The notes under the pieces: generated by a model
What the model was told of the DNA's origin: nothing
The model's input: the letters and a program-made list of their open reading frames with translations, nothing else
Database searches by the model: none
Position numbers and translations under genes: made by a program
NCBI GenBank assembly: GCA_031769625.1
Contig: JAUIMM010000003.1
Span: forward strand, 1,505,001-1,569,000
DNA length: 64,000 nt
Direction: 5' to 3'
DNA from: Taudactylus pleione
Taxonomy: Eukaryota > Chordata > Amphibia > Anura > Myobatrachidae
Shown here: positions 44,415 to 55,858 of the stretch, piece after piece
Position numbering within the stretch: position 1 is the first letter of the stretch
Layout: every line of letters begins with the position of its first letter

Positions 44415-44909
44415 TGGAAATCGCCATGGCTAAAATTGCCCAGCTGGTAGAGCAGGTGTCTGCAACTCAGAAAAAGTTACCACGCGGTAGTGGGAAAATC
44501 AGAAGAGGAAAAGAAGTTGAATAACATTCTGAAGTTGGATTCTGGACCCAAAATGGCATCCGATGTATTCACTGAATCCAGTGTGACAGAAATACATAAA
44601 AACAAGCAGCAATTATTACAGGCTGATCCTGAAAAGATTGGCGTGAAGGGTCATAGGCTACCGGTGCAGAGTGTCTTGTGTAATGAGCAGCGGATGAGCA
44701 GTGAGATGCTAGAACTAAGTAAGATGTTTCAGAAGAGTGATGTTTGTCAGCAGCAATTTGACAATGAAGATGTCCTCCTTAAATGTCACAGTGTCCAAGA
44801 AGGGACAGAAGTATCAAAGTTGGGAAATTTTCTGAAAGACTGCCATATTACCAACTGCGATCCAAGTGAAATCAGTCCCAGAGTCCCTTGGAATATGCTT
44901 GATAATTAA
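44415..44909 (+). CDS. Unrecognised 139-codon frame, probable exon or retrocopy fragment
   Basis: No family recognised. The frame 44490-44909 encodes a hydrophilic, Lys/Glu/Gln/Ser-rich protein (EEEKKLNNILKLDSG ... WNMLDN) with no repeat, unlike all other frames of this length here. Just upstream in another frame, 44415-44515 reads KLEIAMAKIAQLVEQVSATQ, a heptad-like coiled-coil stretch; a single frameshift near 44505 would join the two. It directly abuts the minisatellite at 44405. No splice site, polyadenylation signal or poly-A tail is obvious. It may be a fragment of a host gene, a processed pseudogene or an unrecognised transposon protein. Confidence 0.4.
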
Positions 44910-45257
44910 TGCTTTCATTAATGATAGTATGCAATTTGAAAAGTAATGCTTCATTTATTTTGGAGTGAGTATATTAGGATCTACATAGGGGCGTGTAGGT
45001 TGGTAAACTAATTATTGTTATGTTATTATTGTACATGAGGCTTAATTAGGACTGTTCATTGATTTATGTACAGTATTCTTGATTTGCACCCTGAAGGATT
45101 AGAGGGCGGTTTATCTTAATATTATGCAGCAACAAGTTTAATGCACTTGCTGCTGTATGAAGTAGTTACGCAAGTCTCATATTGGTGTAACTCACCCTTG
45201 GACGATCGCTATTTAGGTAGGCTACAATAACAGTTATGCAATAGTGCCTCCACCCAA

Positions 45258-45840
45258 GCCTGGGTACACACCTATGCGATCACTCAGCTGGTTGGATAAA
45301 CGTTCTCAATCAGCCGAGTGCTGTGTCAACACCATGACCCACTGCAAGCCCTGTACACACTGCTAGCAATAGCTCAGTGTCAGCACACCCTGCACCCATA
45401 TTATTTTAAACTTACCCGTCCGTGATCCTGCAGCAGGTGTCAGCGCTGCTCAGAACACCTGGAAAAATGGCCGCCGCGGACATTTTTCCGGTGTTCTGAG
45501 CATGCGCAGTAGATTCCGGGCACACTCTAGTACCTGGAGTCTACTAATGCTCCGGTGGCTGGCCAGCCGCGTAAGTCGGCTGCTGACCACTGGGGAGAGA
45601 GGAGGGGACCCCGCATGGGGAGTGCACATGGACCCCCTCCTCTCTTAAGACGCCCCTGCTCAGTGTGTTCGGGCTTCTATGGGATCAGGAGGTCGGGCTG
45701 ATAAATATGTAAACAGCATATGAGATGCAGCCTCCTGATCGTTGCAGGTGAGTTATAAGCCTTTTATTGGCTAACTCCTGCATACACACCTATACAATAG
45801 CGTGATCGGGCCAAGGATTGTATAGGTGTGTATCCAGCAT
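45258..45840. mobile_element. MITE with embedded hAT fragment
   Basis: The outer inverted ends CTGGGTACACACCTATGCGATC and GATTGTATAGGTGTGTATCCAG mark a short DNA element. Inside, 45470-45660 is an inverted copy of the outer hAT of the 30970-35543 nest (AAAATGGCCGCCGCGG, CTTAAGACGCCCCTG end). Target duplications not determined. Confidence 0.55.
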
Positions 45841-45927
45841 TTGTTGCTAGTCTTTAATTCACAGGGGTTAGCTTGGGAGAACCCCTGTTTTGGGTGTAAA
45901 TTATGTACTGTATATGATTGACAGTGG

Positions 45928-46025
45928 TTCATACTTACCAACTCTCCCTCATTGTCAGGGAGACTCCCTGAAGTAGTAGCAAACTCTCTGTCTCCCTGAA
46001 GAGTCTAGTAATCTCCCTGATTGCA
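45928..46025. mobile_element. hAT-like terminal fragment
   Basis: CATACTTACCAACTCTCCC resembles the CATACTTGCC hAT terminal repeat of 3389-3784. The body has CTCCCTGAAG repeats. No second end. Confidence 0.35.
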
Positions 46026-46101
46026 CCAAAGAAAAACAGAGATATATACATACAAATGGGATCATTAGTATAATTTCCCTGCATTGGTTATAAGGCACAA
46101 T

Positions 46102-46700
46102 GGCCCTCATTCAGAGCCGCTCGTTAGCGGCAGTACGCTCGTTCCGAGCGATGTTTGCACATCTGCGCATGCGTACGGTTTTTAGTACGCATGCGCGAAC
46201 CAGTCAGTGCGGCCGAAAATCGTTGGTACGCAATATAGCGAGGGCCTGCTATTTTGAGTGACAGAATGAGGCGTATGTGGGTGGTAACAGGGGAAGGTGC
46301 TTGAAAATGGGGAGTGGAGATCCGAACGCAGGCGTGCTTAAAGGTCAAAACGGGCGTTTTATGGGTGTGCATATTTAAAACAGCAGCGTCATTGACCACG
46401 TCACTGGGTTATTTTATAGCCAGAACTGCTCGCAAATTTGTGGTAGCAAACACCAACCACAAGAATAGCGAGCAGTTCATACGCTGGTCGATGTACTCGA
46501 TTAATCTAATAAATAGCGGACATGACGTAGGATGCGAGCGGCCAGGGGGCGTTTTTAACAAATAAACGAGCGTATGTTTTGCTCGCTCGTTCAGACTTAG
46601 AGGTGTGAACAGACTGCAATGTGCGTACGGATCATTTGAATAGCCACCCCTTGTTTTTAAACGAGCGACCACAAATAGCGAACGGCTCTGAATCAGGCCC
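46102..46700. mobile_element. Harbinger-type MITE (~597-bp family)
   Basis: 599 bp with AAT duplication (46099-46101, 46701-46703); left end GGCCCTCATTCAGAGCCGCT, right end GGCTCTGAATCAGGCCC. Confidence 0.9.
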
Positions 46701-46911
46701 AATGATTCCTATGGCTACATGCAATTATCAGAGAGATCTTACTAACTGCTTTTGGGCTCATTTACATGTGGATGTAAGTCAATGTTATGACACGCCTCTC
46801 AGATGTAGCAGTACACGCCCACTTTAACGTGCTCTCATAAGTATGCAGTGGTTACAACCTCCAATATGGACTAAAGAGACATTACTAGGGGCACTACTAG
46901 GAAGGAATATT

Positions 46912-47363
46912 GGACCTGATTCAGTACTGAACGGAATTGCAAAGCTACACGCTAACATCTTTGCAATTCCGTCCTTGCAGATATGGTAATGCACAGGGGG
47001 CATCACGCCTTCTGCTGCATTACGTATCCGGGCTGTGTTCATCGGATACTCTGCGGGTACATTGGCTGGCTCAGTGACCCATGGGGTCACTCACACCGGC
47101 CGTTGCAGACGAGCGAAAGAGGCCAGAAAATCTCTGTCGGAAATCCTGGCCTCCCTCCACCCCCCCGAAAGGCGGTGACCGTCGCCACCCCCTCCCACCC
47201 ACACATGGCAGCAGACTGTCAATCACTGACACTGCCGATCTGCGTGCGATCACGCTGAAGACGTACTGCACATGCACAGTACGGGTAGGGTGCCTGCGCA
47301 GATTCCTGACCATCGGGAATCTGCATTCAGCAGTGCACTAGCATGTACTGCTGAATAAGAGCC
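46912..47363. mobile_element. Harbinger-like MITE
   Basis: Left end GGACCTGATTCAGTACTGAA, right end GTACTGCTGAATAAGAGCC. The flanks both read ATATT, longer than the 3 bp expected, possibly by chance. Non-coding. Confidence 0.6.
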
Positions 47364-47459
47364 ATATTCTATATTTAATGGAATACTTCAGGATGTTAAT
47401 TCATACTGTAGGTAGAAAGGGCTGAAGGAAATAATGCATACTGTATTTAAACTAAGATG

Positions 47460-47742
47460 AGAGCTGTGCGGTTTGGTTCTATAGAAACCCGAATCCACCC
47501 AAATTTTGTGAATCCGGATAGATCTGAGTCGCGGTTTCTTTTCTTCCCTCGGTTAGGAATTCGGATTTTAAATCCAAATTTCGGGTTTTTGATTGCAAAA
47601 ATAACATGATTTTAGCTGCTTTTAAAAACTTTTTATCAATTATTTATTTAATTTTTTTAAACCCAGATTCAAAACCAAAACACGAAGATGAATTTAGATA
47701 CAAAACAAAAACCAAATCGCTGGGAGTCAGCGCACATCTCTA
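47460..47742. mobile_element. hAT MITE derived from the ZBED-type family
   Basis: 283 bp, left end AGAGCTGTGCGGTTTGG, right end complementary to TAGAGATGTGCGC, flanks CTAAGATG and CTAAAATG (7/8). The interior keeps the family's TTTTAGCTGCTTTT and CCAAAACAC motifs. Confidence 0.75.
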
Positions 47743-47821
47743 CTAAAATGACAAGTAAACCTTGTATAACGGGTCCAGTTTATATCTATTTTAATCAACA
47801 CGCATCCTCTATACCTATATA

Positions 47822-48314
47822 GGGCCTAATTCACTACGGATCAATATTGCGATCGCAGCTGCGATTACGCATGGAGGTCTGTTGTGAAAATATGCTAATG
47901 ACTGCAATCACAAAGCCGTCGCACAGCCAGCATAGAGACGCCCACTACCGCTATCTCACATCCGTTATGCATTGCAGTCCTGTGTATACATTGGTCACAT
48001 CGAGTAACATCGGCCCCTCACACACAATTACAACAGGTCTGACCTTACTCAGAAATTGCTAACCTTGTTGTACGCAGTGAGTACTTCAGCTGCGTATGCT
48101 GGCACAGTGGCTAATTTATCCACGCCTAAGTAACAGCGTTCAAACTGACAGGCACTCCTGCATTTTTCCGACCACTCCCCCATCACCACCCCCAAGCGCT
48201 GACCTCCCGTCATTCACTCGGTGATGGCTTTCTTTCTGCGATGGTGTTTCTACGTATGCACCATCGACCGATCTGCGTACGCTGTTGCGTTGCGATCAGT
48301 AATGAATCAGGCCC
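47822..48314. mobile_element. Harbinger-type MITE
   Basis: 493 bp, ends GGGCCTAATTCACTACGG and AGTAATGAATCAGGCCC, perfect ATA duplication (47819-47821, 48315-48317). Confidence 0.85.
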
Positions 48315-48318
48315 ATAG

Positions 48319-48666
48319 GGCAGCACAGACAGTGTAATGGTTAGCATTACTGCCTCACAGCACTGAGGTCGTTGGTTCGATACCCACTACGGCCCTATCT
48401 GTGCGGAGTTTGTATATTCTCCCTGTGCTAGCGTGGGTTTCCTCCAGGTACTCCGGTTTCTTCCCACACTCCAAAAATATACTGGTAGGTTAATTGGCTC
48501 CTAACAAAATTACCCCTAGTGTGTATTTTGTGTGAGCATGCGGTAGGGAATATAGATTGGAAGCCCCACTGGGGCAGGGACGGATGTGAATGGCCGAATA
48601 TTCTCTGTAAAGCGCTGCGGAATATGTGTGCGCTATATAAATAACTGGTAATAAATAAATAAATAG
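48319..48666 (+). mobile_element. tRNA-derived SINE
   Basis: Starts GGCAGCACAGACAGTGTAAT, has a pol III B box GGTTCGATACC, the body CGTGGGTTTCCTCC..., and the tail GCGCTATATAAATAACTGGT followed by (AATA)n. It is inserted immediately next to the MITE end at 48314. No clear target duplication. Confidence 0.9.
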
Positions 48667-48725
48667 GTTCAACACTGATAACTTCACATATCTTCTAACA
48701 TAATATTCAACAAAACCTGACTATG

Positions 48726-48873
48726 GGGTATATTTACTAAAGTGCGGGATTTTAGAAGTGGAGATGTTGCCCATAGCAACCAATCAGATTCTACTTAACA
48801 TGTATCCAGCATGTTCTAGAAGATAATAGCTATAGTCTGTTTGGTTGCTATGGGCAACATCTCCACTTCTAAA
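48726..48873. mobile_element. Short hairpin MITE
   Basis: Arms AGAAGTGGAGATGTTGCCCA and TGGGCAACATCTCCACTTCT are perfect complements, around an inner CAACCAATCAGA / TTGGTTGC region. Confidence 0.85.
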
Positions 48874-49819
48874 AGCTTTTGGTTTTGGTTCTAATTCGTT
48901 GGGCGGTTTTGGTTTTGCCAAACCTCCACGACTGGTTTTGGTTTTGTATTTTTTTCCCAAAAATTGGCAAAAAAAGAAGCTAAAATCACATAATTTTTTT
49001 TGTTCCTAGAGTATTATTTTTTTTAATATATATTTTATTAGAAACTTGTTTACATATTAAAATTATACAATTAATTTTCAAGTTTTCCAGGTTTTCCACT
49101 CTTTCAACAACAATTGTATTTTAACAGTATTATGTCAATCATTAAACAATATTTCCAAATTCTTATTAAGAGATATATGCACGTACCGGAACCCTTTCCA
49201 ATTTACCCAAATTTGAGTCTATTCTACTAGTTCTATTGGATCTTCCCCTATTAACATCCGATTTTCATACCACTGTGTTGGCATAAAGCATTTTCTAATC
49301 TGTATTTTGATATTCATAGACATTATTTCAATAAAGCTTTCCCATGTATCAAACAGTTGTTTTACTTGTTTTTCTTTTTGTATTGATGCCTCCACCCATT
49401 CCATCCGGAATATATAATACAATTTTGCCCTAAATAATGGCATCTTCGGAGGTTGATTATTTATCCACATTTGTAACACACTCTTGCGCTCTGCTGATGA
49501 TACTGCTAATAATAATGTCCTGGGACCTTTATGTATACTAAATCCCTCAGGTAACATCCCAAAAATAGCCCATTCCGGAGATAAACGGAATGGACTAACT
49601 AAGTGGCGAACTGTAAATGGCCACACTTCATAATTTTTTTTTTTAAATATGGGTACATTGCCACAAACAGTGGTATAGATCAGCCATAGATGCCTTACAT
49701 TTCGGGCATCTATGATCCTCTGTTAACCCCATTAAAAATCGTTTTTTTGGAGATATATATCCTCTGTGAAATAAGTTATAGTACATTTCTGTATATGTAA
49801 TTGGAATAACATGTACAGA

Positions 49820-50336
49820 GGACGTGATTCAGAGCCGCTCGCTCTAACAGAGCGCTCGCTCTGAATCAGGGCCAGGCTTTTTTTTTTGGAGTGTCCTCTT
49901 GGCTGCTCGCATAGCTGTGGGTGACCACCCACAGCTATTGAGAGCGGCCAGTATGATGGTCGTGATGGTCAAGACAATCTTGACCATCGGGCTTGCGACA
50001 AGACCCTTGTGGTAGGGTCTCGTGGCCGCAAGCCCCAGAGAGCTTTCGGCTCTAACAGAGCCGGAAGCTCTACCACTGACATCACTTGTGATGTCAGTGG
50101 GGCCGCCCGCAAACGGTAGGCGTTCTCATGGGAACGCCTCCGTTTGGGCAGCCACCCCCCCGGCCCGCCCACCAAAGGGGGCGAGCTGTCACTCAACATC
50201 GACAGCTCGCTCCCTTTGGTGCGAGACCCTGAGCGACGGATTGCCCGTCGCTAGCCAGGTCTCACACCTGCGCTGTGGGCCACCATCGACCCGGTAGCGA
50301 GCGCTCAGCGCTTGCGACCGGGTCTGAATCAGGCCC
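49820..50336. mobile_element. Hairpin-chain Harbinger MITE in L1 ORF2
   Basis: 517 bp with AGA duplication (49817-49819, 50337-50339). Same hairpin order as 31742-32262 in the reverse direction (AGCTGTGGGTGACCACCCAC, CACTGACATCACTTGTGATG, AACGGTAGGCGTTCTCATGG and others). Confidence 0.9.
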
Positions 50337-51010
50337 AGAGCTCGCAAGTGAACTTAATAGTTTTTCAATTGTGAGTTCTGGAAAGTTCTCCAACCATTTC
50401 GTCATACCTGCTGACACTTTTGAATAATCTAAAGGAAGATGTAACATATTGTAATGAGTTGAAATTGCCTTTCGAGGTGGGACCGGTTTCTGCAAAAGTT
50501 GATTCAATGGATTATTCAGGTCTACTGTCATTAACCTCCGTGCAATTATGCTAACATAGTGTTGAGCTTGCATAAATGCAAAGTTGTGTGAAGTAATTAT
50601 TCTATGATCTGTGCTAGCCTGTCCCACTCCTTGTATTCCCTCTACATACCACTGATTAAAAGGATTTTCTGCCATTCCAATTTGAAAATTTGGGTTTTGT
50701 AAAAAAGGCAAAAATTGAGATACATGTGGGTTCATTGAGAACCTTTTATACAAAATAAACCATAATTTCCTAATAGACATTAAGATTGGGTTATTACATA
50801 CAGTAAGGTCTATATCCACGTCATGTAAGTGTAAGAATGCAACAAGGTGTATTTCCTTCAAAAACCCCTGTTCCAGTGTCCGGTTCGTATATACATGTGT
50901 ACCGTATGTTGGATTAAGTCCCTTAGATGTCTAAGAAGGGCCGCCTGGTTGTACCACATTATGTTTGGAAAATTAATTCCTCCGTAGGCTTTCTTTTGCT
51001 GAAACAAATA

Positions 51011-52629
51011 TGAAAGCTTGACAGCGCTATCAGATTATTCATTTAATATGGACATTTTATTAAATAATAAACAATACATATAAAAATCAATACATATAAA
51101 ATAACAATCGGCCGATGTTAGAAAAATATATAAAAAAAACCCCCAAAAGAGCAAAATTAACAAGGTATTATAGCTGTATTATGATTTCAGCATAGAAAAG
51201 TTATTAAATCAGTGTTCTTTGCCTCTATAGACAACTTTATCCCTTCTGTTCCTTAGGTATATGATAAGCAAAGCTCCGATTATTTTGCTGTAGAATGTCA
51301 GTCAAGCGGAAAGCAGAACGGAATCATTAAGCTTGAAAAGATAGTTGATATCTATAGTATAATAAGCAAGCAGTCACGTCAGGCAAAAGGACAGCCGTTT
51401 TTAAATGCATGCAAACAGGGTTCCAGCGGAAGGATGAATAACTTGGATTGTCAGCTGAAGGCAAATACGGTCATATGCTTGTTAGATGTTAATCTGTGTC
51501 CGCATGGTTAGTTGATATATGTATCACATGCAGTCAATACCTTACTCCATATCAGTGGATATACAAGCGCTGACAGGAAATACTCCGCTGTAACTTTAAA
51601 CCCTGTACTCACAGTGCTCCCGGGAGAATATTAAGTCGATCAATACTGGCCAGTAGATTGTAAAGCAGTCTCTTTACGCGTTTCTCCGCCTTCTTACACC
51701 TCAGCGGCTTCCTCAGAAGTAGACTGTCAACTCTGACAAACCCGGTTTTTATCCCGGTGATTGGCGTGGCGCGCATGCGCACTCGGAGCAAATCCAAGCC
51801 TCATTTTAGAAAGGCATTTCCTAGTCTTGTTTGACCAAACTTTATAGATATCTTAATTTCTAAACAGTACAGAGCTGTAACTTTAAACATTTTCTTGCCC
51901 ATTCAAAGAGGATGTACATATATAGCAAAGAGGGTAATTACTAGTCCGTCTGACCAAACTTTATAAATAACTTAATTACTAAACAGTACACAGCTGACAC
52001 TTTAAACGTTTTCTTGCTCATTCAAAAGAGGATACGTGTCGTTTTAACCCTTCCATTACAACAAATCAAAAACGAATAAGACTTTTTATAATAATCTTAT
52101 TAATGCATCAATATAATTAGAGCTTTAAATATATCAATATGGCTAATAATATATACCTCGTTAATCTATGGGTACAATCACCCATATATAAAAAATAAAA
52201 ATAAAAAGAAGAAAGAAAAAAAGAGAAATATAACTATACACATATATATATATATACACATAAGTATCTATACACATATTTATTAGATATGCATAGATCT
52301 ATACAAATAAGACAATTGTACATAGAAAACCCAGACATATCTATATATAACACATGCATTTCTATAAATATAATTATCCGTGCTTATATAGGTCATTTAG
52401 AATGTATCCGAAATGGGAAACCAAGCACATGCAACACATAAGTGTACCACACGGAAACATATATATGAACCCTAAATTATGGTGAACATATAGGAAACAC
52501 CAAATCACTAAGCGTAAATAATACCCAATAAAAATAAAAAATAAATAAATAATAAAACTAGCTATACTCATTATGACGATTATAAAATTGTGAACCCAAT
52601 TAAATTCATATAATGATGAATAAAGATCC
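51011..52629. other. AT-rich segment replacing part of L1 ORF2; Penelope-like candidate
   Basis: No coding frame. It contains two diverged direct copies (about 51835-51915 and 51950-52030) of CTTAATTTCTAAACAGTACA with TTTAAACRTTTTCTTG, a GC-richer block at 51600-51800 with a hammerhead-like minus-strand motif, and a low-complexity AT-rich tail. No target duplication was seen, and about 100 or more codons of ORF2 are missing, so insertion with deletion is likely. Confidence 0.45.
51675..51725 (-). ncRNA. Degenerate hammerhead-ribozyme-like motif
   Basis: On the minus strand: CTGAGGA, a short stem CCGC...GCGG, then GAAACGCGT. This order (CTGANGA, stem II, GAAAC) is the hammerhead core, known in Penelope-like elements. 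Cleavage-site and outer stems are not clear, so catalytic competence is doubtful. Confidence 0.35.
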
Positions 52630-54424
52630 CTAAATATTAATACTACTTTTATACAAATGTCCTATATCTTTTGGTAACTGTATACCTAAATATGGTATTG
52701 AGTGTTTCGCCCATCTGAATTCCATTCCCCGAGCCCATGCAGGTATTGTACACCCTTGTTTAAGTAATAAAGCAGCAGATTTTTCAAAAGTTACTACAAA
52801 TCCCGATACTCTGCCAAATTGTTTAATATTTTGCATAAGGGGACCTAAGCTATCCTTTGGGTTTGATAGATTTAATAATATGTTGTTAGCAAATGCTGAG
52901 ATTTTGATTGTCTGATTGCCGATATGAATCCCTTCCACTTCTTTCTATGATTGTATCACCCGTAGCATCGGGTCCAAAACTAAATTAAAAGAAACGGGGA
53001 TAGTGGACATCCCTGTCTCGTCCCTCGGTACATTTCAATCGCTTCACCCTGTAACCCGTTCACCAATAACTTTGTAACCGGAGACTTATAAAAAAAAACA
53101 ATCATTGCTCTAAAGTCTTCCCCAAAACCCCGTTGGTACAAAACTTTATGCAAATATTGCCAATATACTGTATCAAATGCTTTTTGAGCATCTAAGCTCA
53201 ATAGCATATTTGTTTGATTCGAGGGAGCCACTAATGATGATGCTGCTACTGCTGTTATCGCCGATATTATGCCTTTAACAGAATGGCGACCCCTTACTAA
53301 TCCTAATTGATGCTCCTTCAATAATAGGGGCATAATACTCTGTAAGCGAGTTACCATTATTTTTGCTAATATTTTGAGATCTACATTAAGTCATGTTATT
53401 GGGCGATAGGATGATGTTTGCTGGGGATCTTTCCCCTGTTTGGGAATTAAAATAGCATTAGCCGAGTTAAATGATGGGTATATTGGATGTTGTCTATGTA
53501 TTAAATTATATAGTTGTTTTAATATCGCTACCACCTCTTTCTGAAGTATCTTATAATATTCAATTGCGAAGCCGTCAGGGCCTGGGGATTTATGTGGAGG
53601 CATTTCTCTGATGGCCTGACTAATCTCCTCCTCAGTTATTTCCTCCTCTAATGCTTCACATTGTGAGGTAGATCATTTAGGCAAACTCGCCTCGTCCAAT
53701 AGGCTTCCTGTTAACTCTGGTTCATCCGACTGGGCTTTATATATATTACCAAAATACATTTGAAATCTTTTTAAAATGTCCGAAGACTTTGTGAAAATTG
53801 TTTCTGGTCTATCTCCTCTAATGGCCAAAACATTTTTTTTACGCCTACTCGGCTTAGATATTTTTGCCAGTAAGGAACCCGACCGGTTTCCCCACCTGAA
53901 GAGTTTATTCTTACTAAAATACAAATGTATTCTAGCTTGTGACAGCAAATAGCTTTCTAATAGTTGTCGGGTTTGTCTATATTTTTCATATAGTTCACTC
54001 GTTAACCCTATCACGTATTCCTGATAACAGTTACCTCGCTCTTCAGAGAGTTATATTTTTCCTTGTTCTTTCTATGCTGTTCTGCTGTATACGCAAAAAT
54101 TTCTCCTCTCATTACTGTTTTAGAGGTTTCCCAATATAATATTAGATTGTTTCTATGCTCTTTATTATTTTCATAATAATCTGCCCACTTCTCCCTAATG
54201 TTCTGCTGGAATTTATCTGATTTCGATAAATATGTTAGAAATCTCCAAATTCTAACCCTTTTATCTGTGTTCATTAAATATATTGATATTGACACCATTG
54301 CGTGATCAGAGACTAATACGTCATATATGCTACTAGAAGCAACATAAGATACAAGTTGCTCTGCTATGAATATATAATCAATCCGTGAAAAAAGAATGGT
54401 GTACCCCTGAGTGAAAAGTGGCAT

Positions 54425-54763
54425 GGCAGCACAGACGGTGTAATGGTTAGTGTTACTGCCTCACAGCACTGAGGTCATGGGTTAGATTCCCACCATGGCC
54501 CTATCTGTGCGGAGTTTGCATATTCTCCCTGTGCTTGCGTGGGTTTCCTCCGGGTACTCCGGTTTCCTCCCACACTCCAAAAAGATACTGGTAGGTTAAT
54601 TGGCTCCCAACACAAATTAACCCTAGTGTGTATGTGTATGAGCATGTGGTAGGGAACATAGATTGTAAGCTCCACTGGGGCAGGGACTGATGTGAATGGC
54701 CAAATATTCTCTGTAAAGCGATGCGGAATATGTGTGCGCTATATAAATAACTGGTAATAAATA
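54425..54763 (+). mobile_element. tRNA-derived SINE in L1 endonuclease domain
   Basis: Starts GGCAGCACAGACGGTGTAAT, B box GGTTAGATTCC (one change from consensus), tail GCGCTATATAAATAACTGGT. AAAAGTG-type sequence on both sides is a probable duplication. Removing it restores the order of endonuclease motifs. Confidence 0.9.
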
Positions 54764-55858
54764 AAAGTGTATGTTCTCTCCTTTTAATGTCATAATCTCC
54801 ATATGTCCACCACTCCGTCCTAATTCCATCATTAATCTTTCCATTTGATTCCTAAAAATTAGATTAATTTGTTTTACCGTGCTTGATCTATCCATGTGGG
54901 GATCTACCACAGCATTAAAATCTCCCCCCAATATTAAATTAGGAGTATCTCTTCCTAATATCATTTGTGTGATCTGTGAAAAAAATAGTGCTTGTGCATT
55001 GCTAGGAGCATAAACATTTAGGAGCGTGTATCTCGTTTCACAAATTTGAATATCTAGTAGAATAAATCTACCCTGAGGGTCAATTATTGTATCCAGTATA
55101 GTGCAAAATATATGCTTGGCCATAAGTATGGCCACCCCTCTTGATTTTGTTCGATGTGATGCCACCAGGCAATCCCCTATCCATCCATCCCTTAATGTTA
55201 TATTATCCCCCTGTTTCTATCTTGTTTCCTGCAGAAATATAATATCGGAACCTGAACGTTTCATATGTTGTATTAATTTTTTTCGTTTTACCAGTGAGTT
55301 CAGTCCGCTTACATTCCTGGAAGATATAACCATTTGGGGTAATCGGGAAGGAAGTAAGATAGAATCAGGTTTTCTAATAGGTATCATCCGATCCCACTAT
55401 CAGGTATTTGTTGACTCAAATTATTTAACCTCCTTTTGGGGCTCAACCTGTCCCACCGAGAAGTTGAGTTCCCACAAAATCTATTCACTCTAGGGTCCCG
55501 TATGCGCTTTTCCTATCTCTCTGTTTAAATTTCCATAAACATTTTTTAAACCATACTGCAGTTTATTTACAATCGTGTTTCAACCCATTTTCTTTTTTCC
55601 TCAAACATTGTACATTTTTACACTGCTCCCAGCCAATTGACCAGGAGCAGTAATGATCAATTGTTCTTATGTTACAATCATATAAAAGACAACTATTCAT
55701 TTCTTGATTAACAAATATCAACCAACCAATAATCCCCAATATATTCTCCATCTACTCTTAAACTCTCTCTTAAGAATTATTATGTCTGCTGTTCTTCTGA
55801 ACTTCGATTTACTATTTGAGGAGCTTTCTGAGGGGAGGGTATTTGTTTGAAAAACCGC

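Larger units (their letters stand above)
49219..55333 (-). pseudogene. L1 ORF2 (endonuclease / reverse transcriptase), broken
   Basis: Starts at 55333 (MVISSRNVSGLN). Endonuclease motifs: SDIIFLQETR followed by a stop, SRGVAILM, LLNVYAPSN, LILGGDFNAVVDP and, beyond the SINE, SRIDYIFI and SDHAMVSI. RT motifs: HKSPGPDGFAIEYY, ANAILIPKQGKDP, NMLLSLDAQKAFDTVYW, GTRQGCPLSPFLL. The catalytic FADD box reads FANN (about 52890), so both aspartates are lost. After a ~1.6-kb AT-rich interruption (51011-52629) with loss of some coding sequence, KKAYGGINFPNIMWYNQAAL resumes. 49820-50336 is a MITE. The C-terminus (49740-49219) has EDHRCPKC...H...C, a Cys-His cluster, and VSPFRLSPEWAIFG. Multiple frameshifts and stops. 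Confidence 0.85.

Noticed and set aside
45258..45840. CpG-rich promoter of a host gene (GCCGCCGCGG block)
   Set aside because: The block is part of a hAT also present at 31140-31160; no gene follows.
48319..48420. Free-standing tRNA gene (A/B boxes visible)
   Set aside because: It is the head of a 340-bp SINE found in four copies; the anticodon arm is not tRNA-like.
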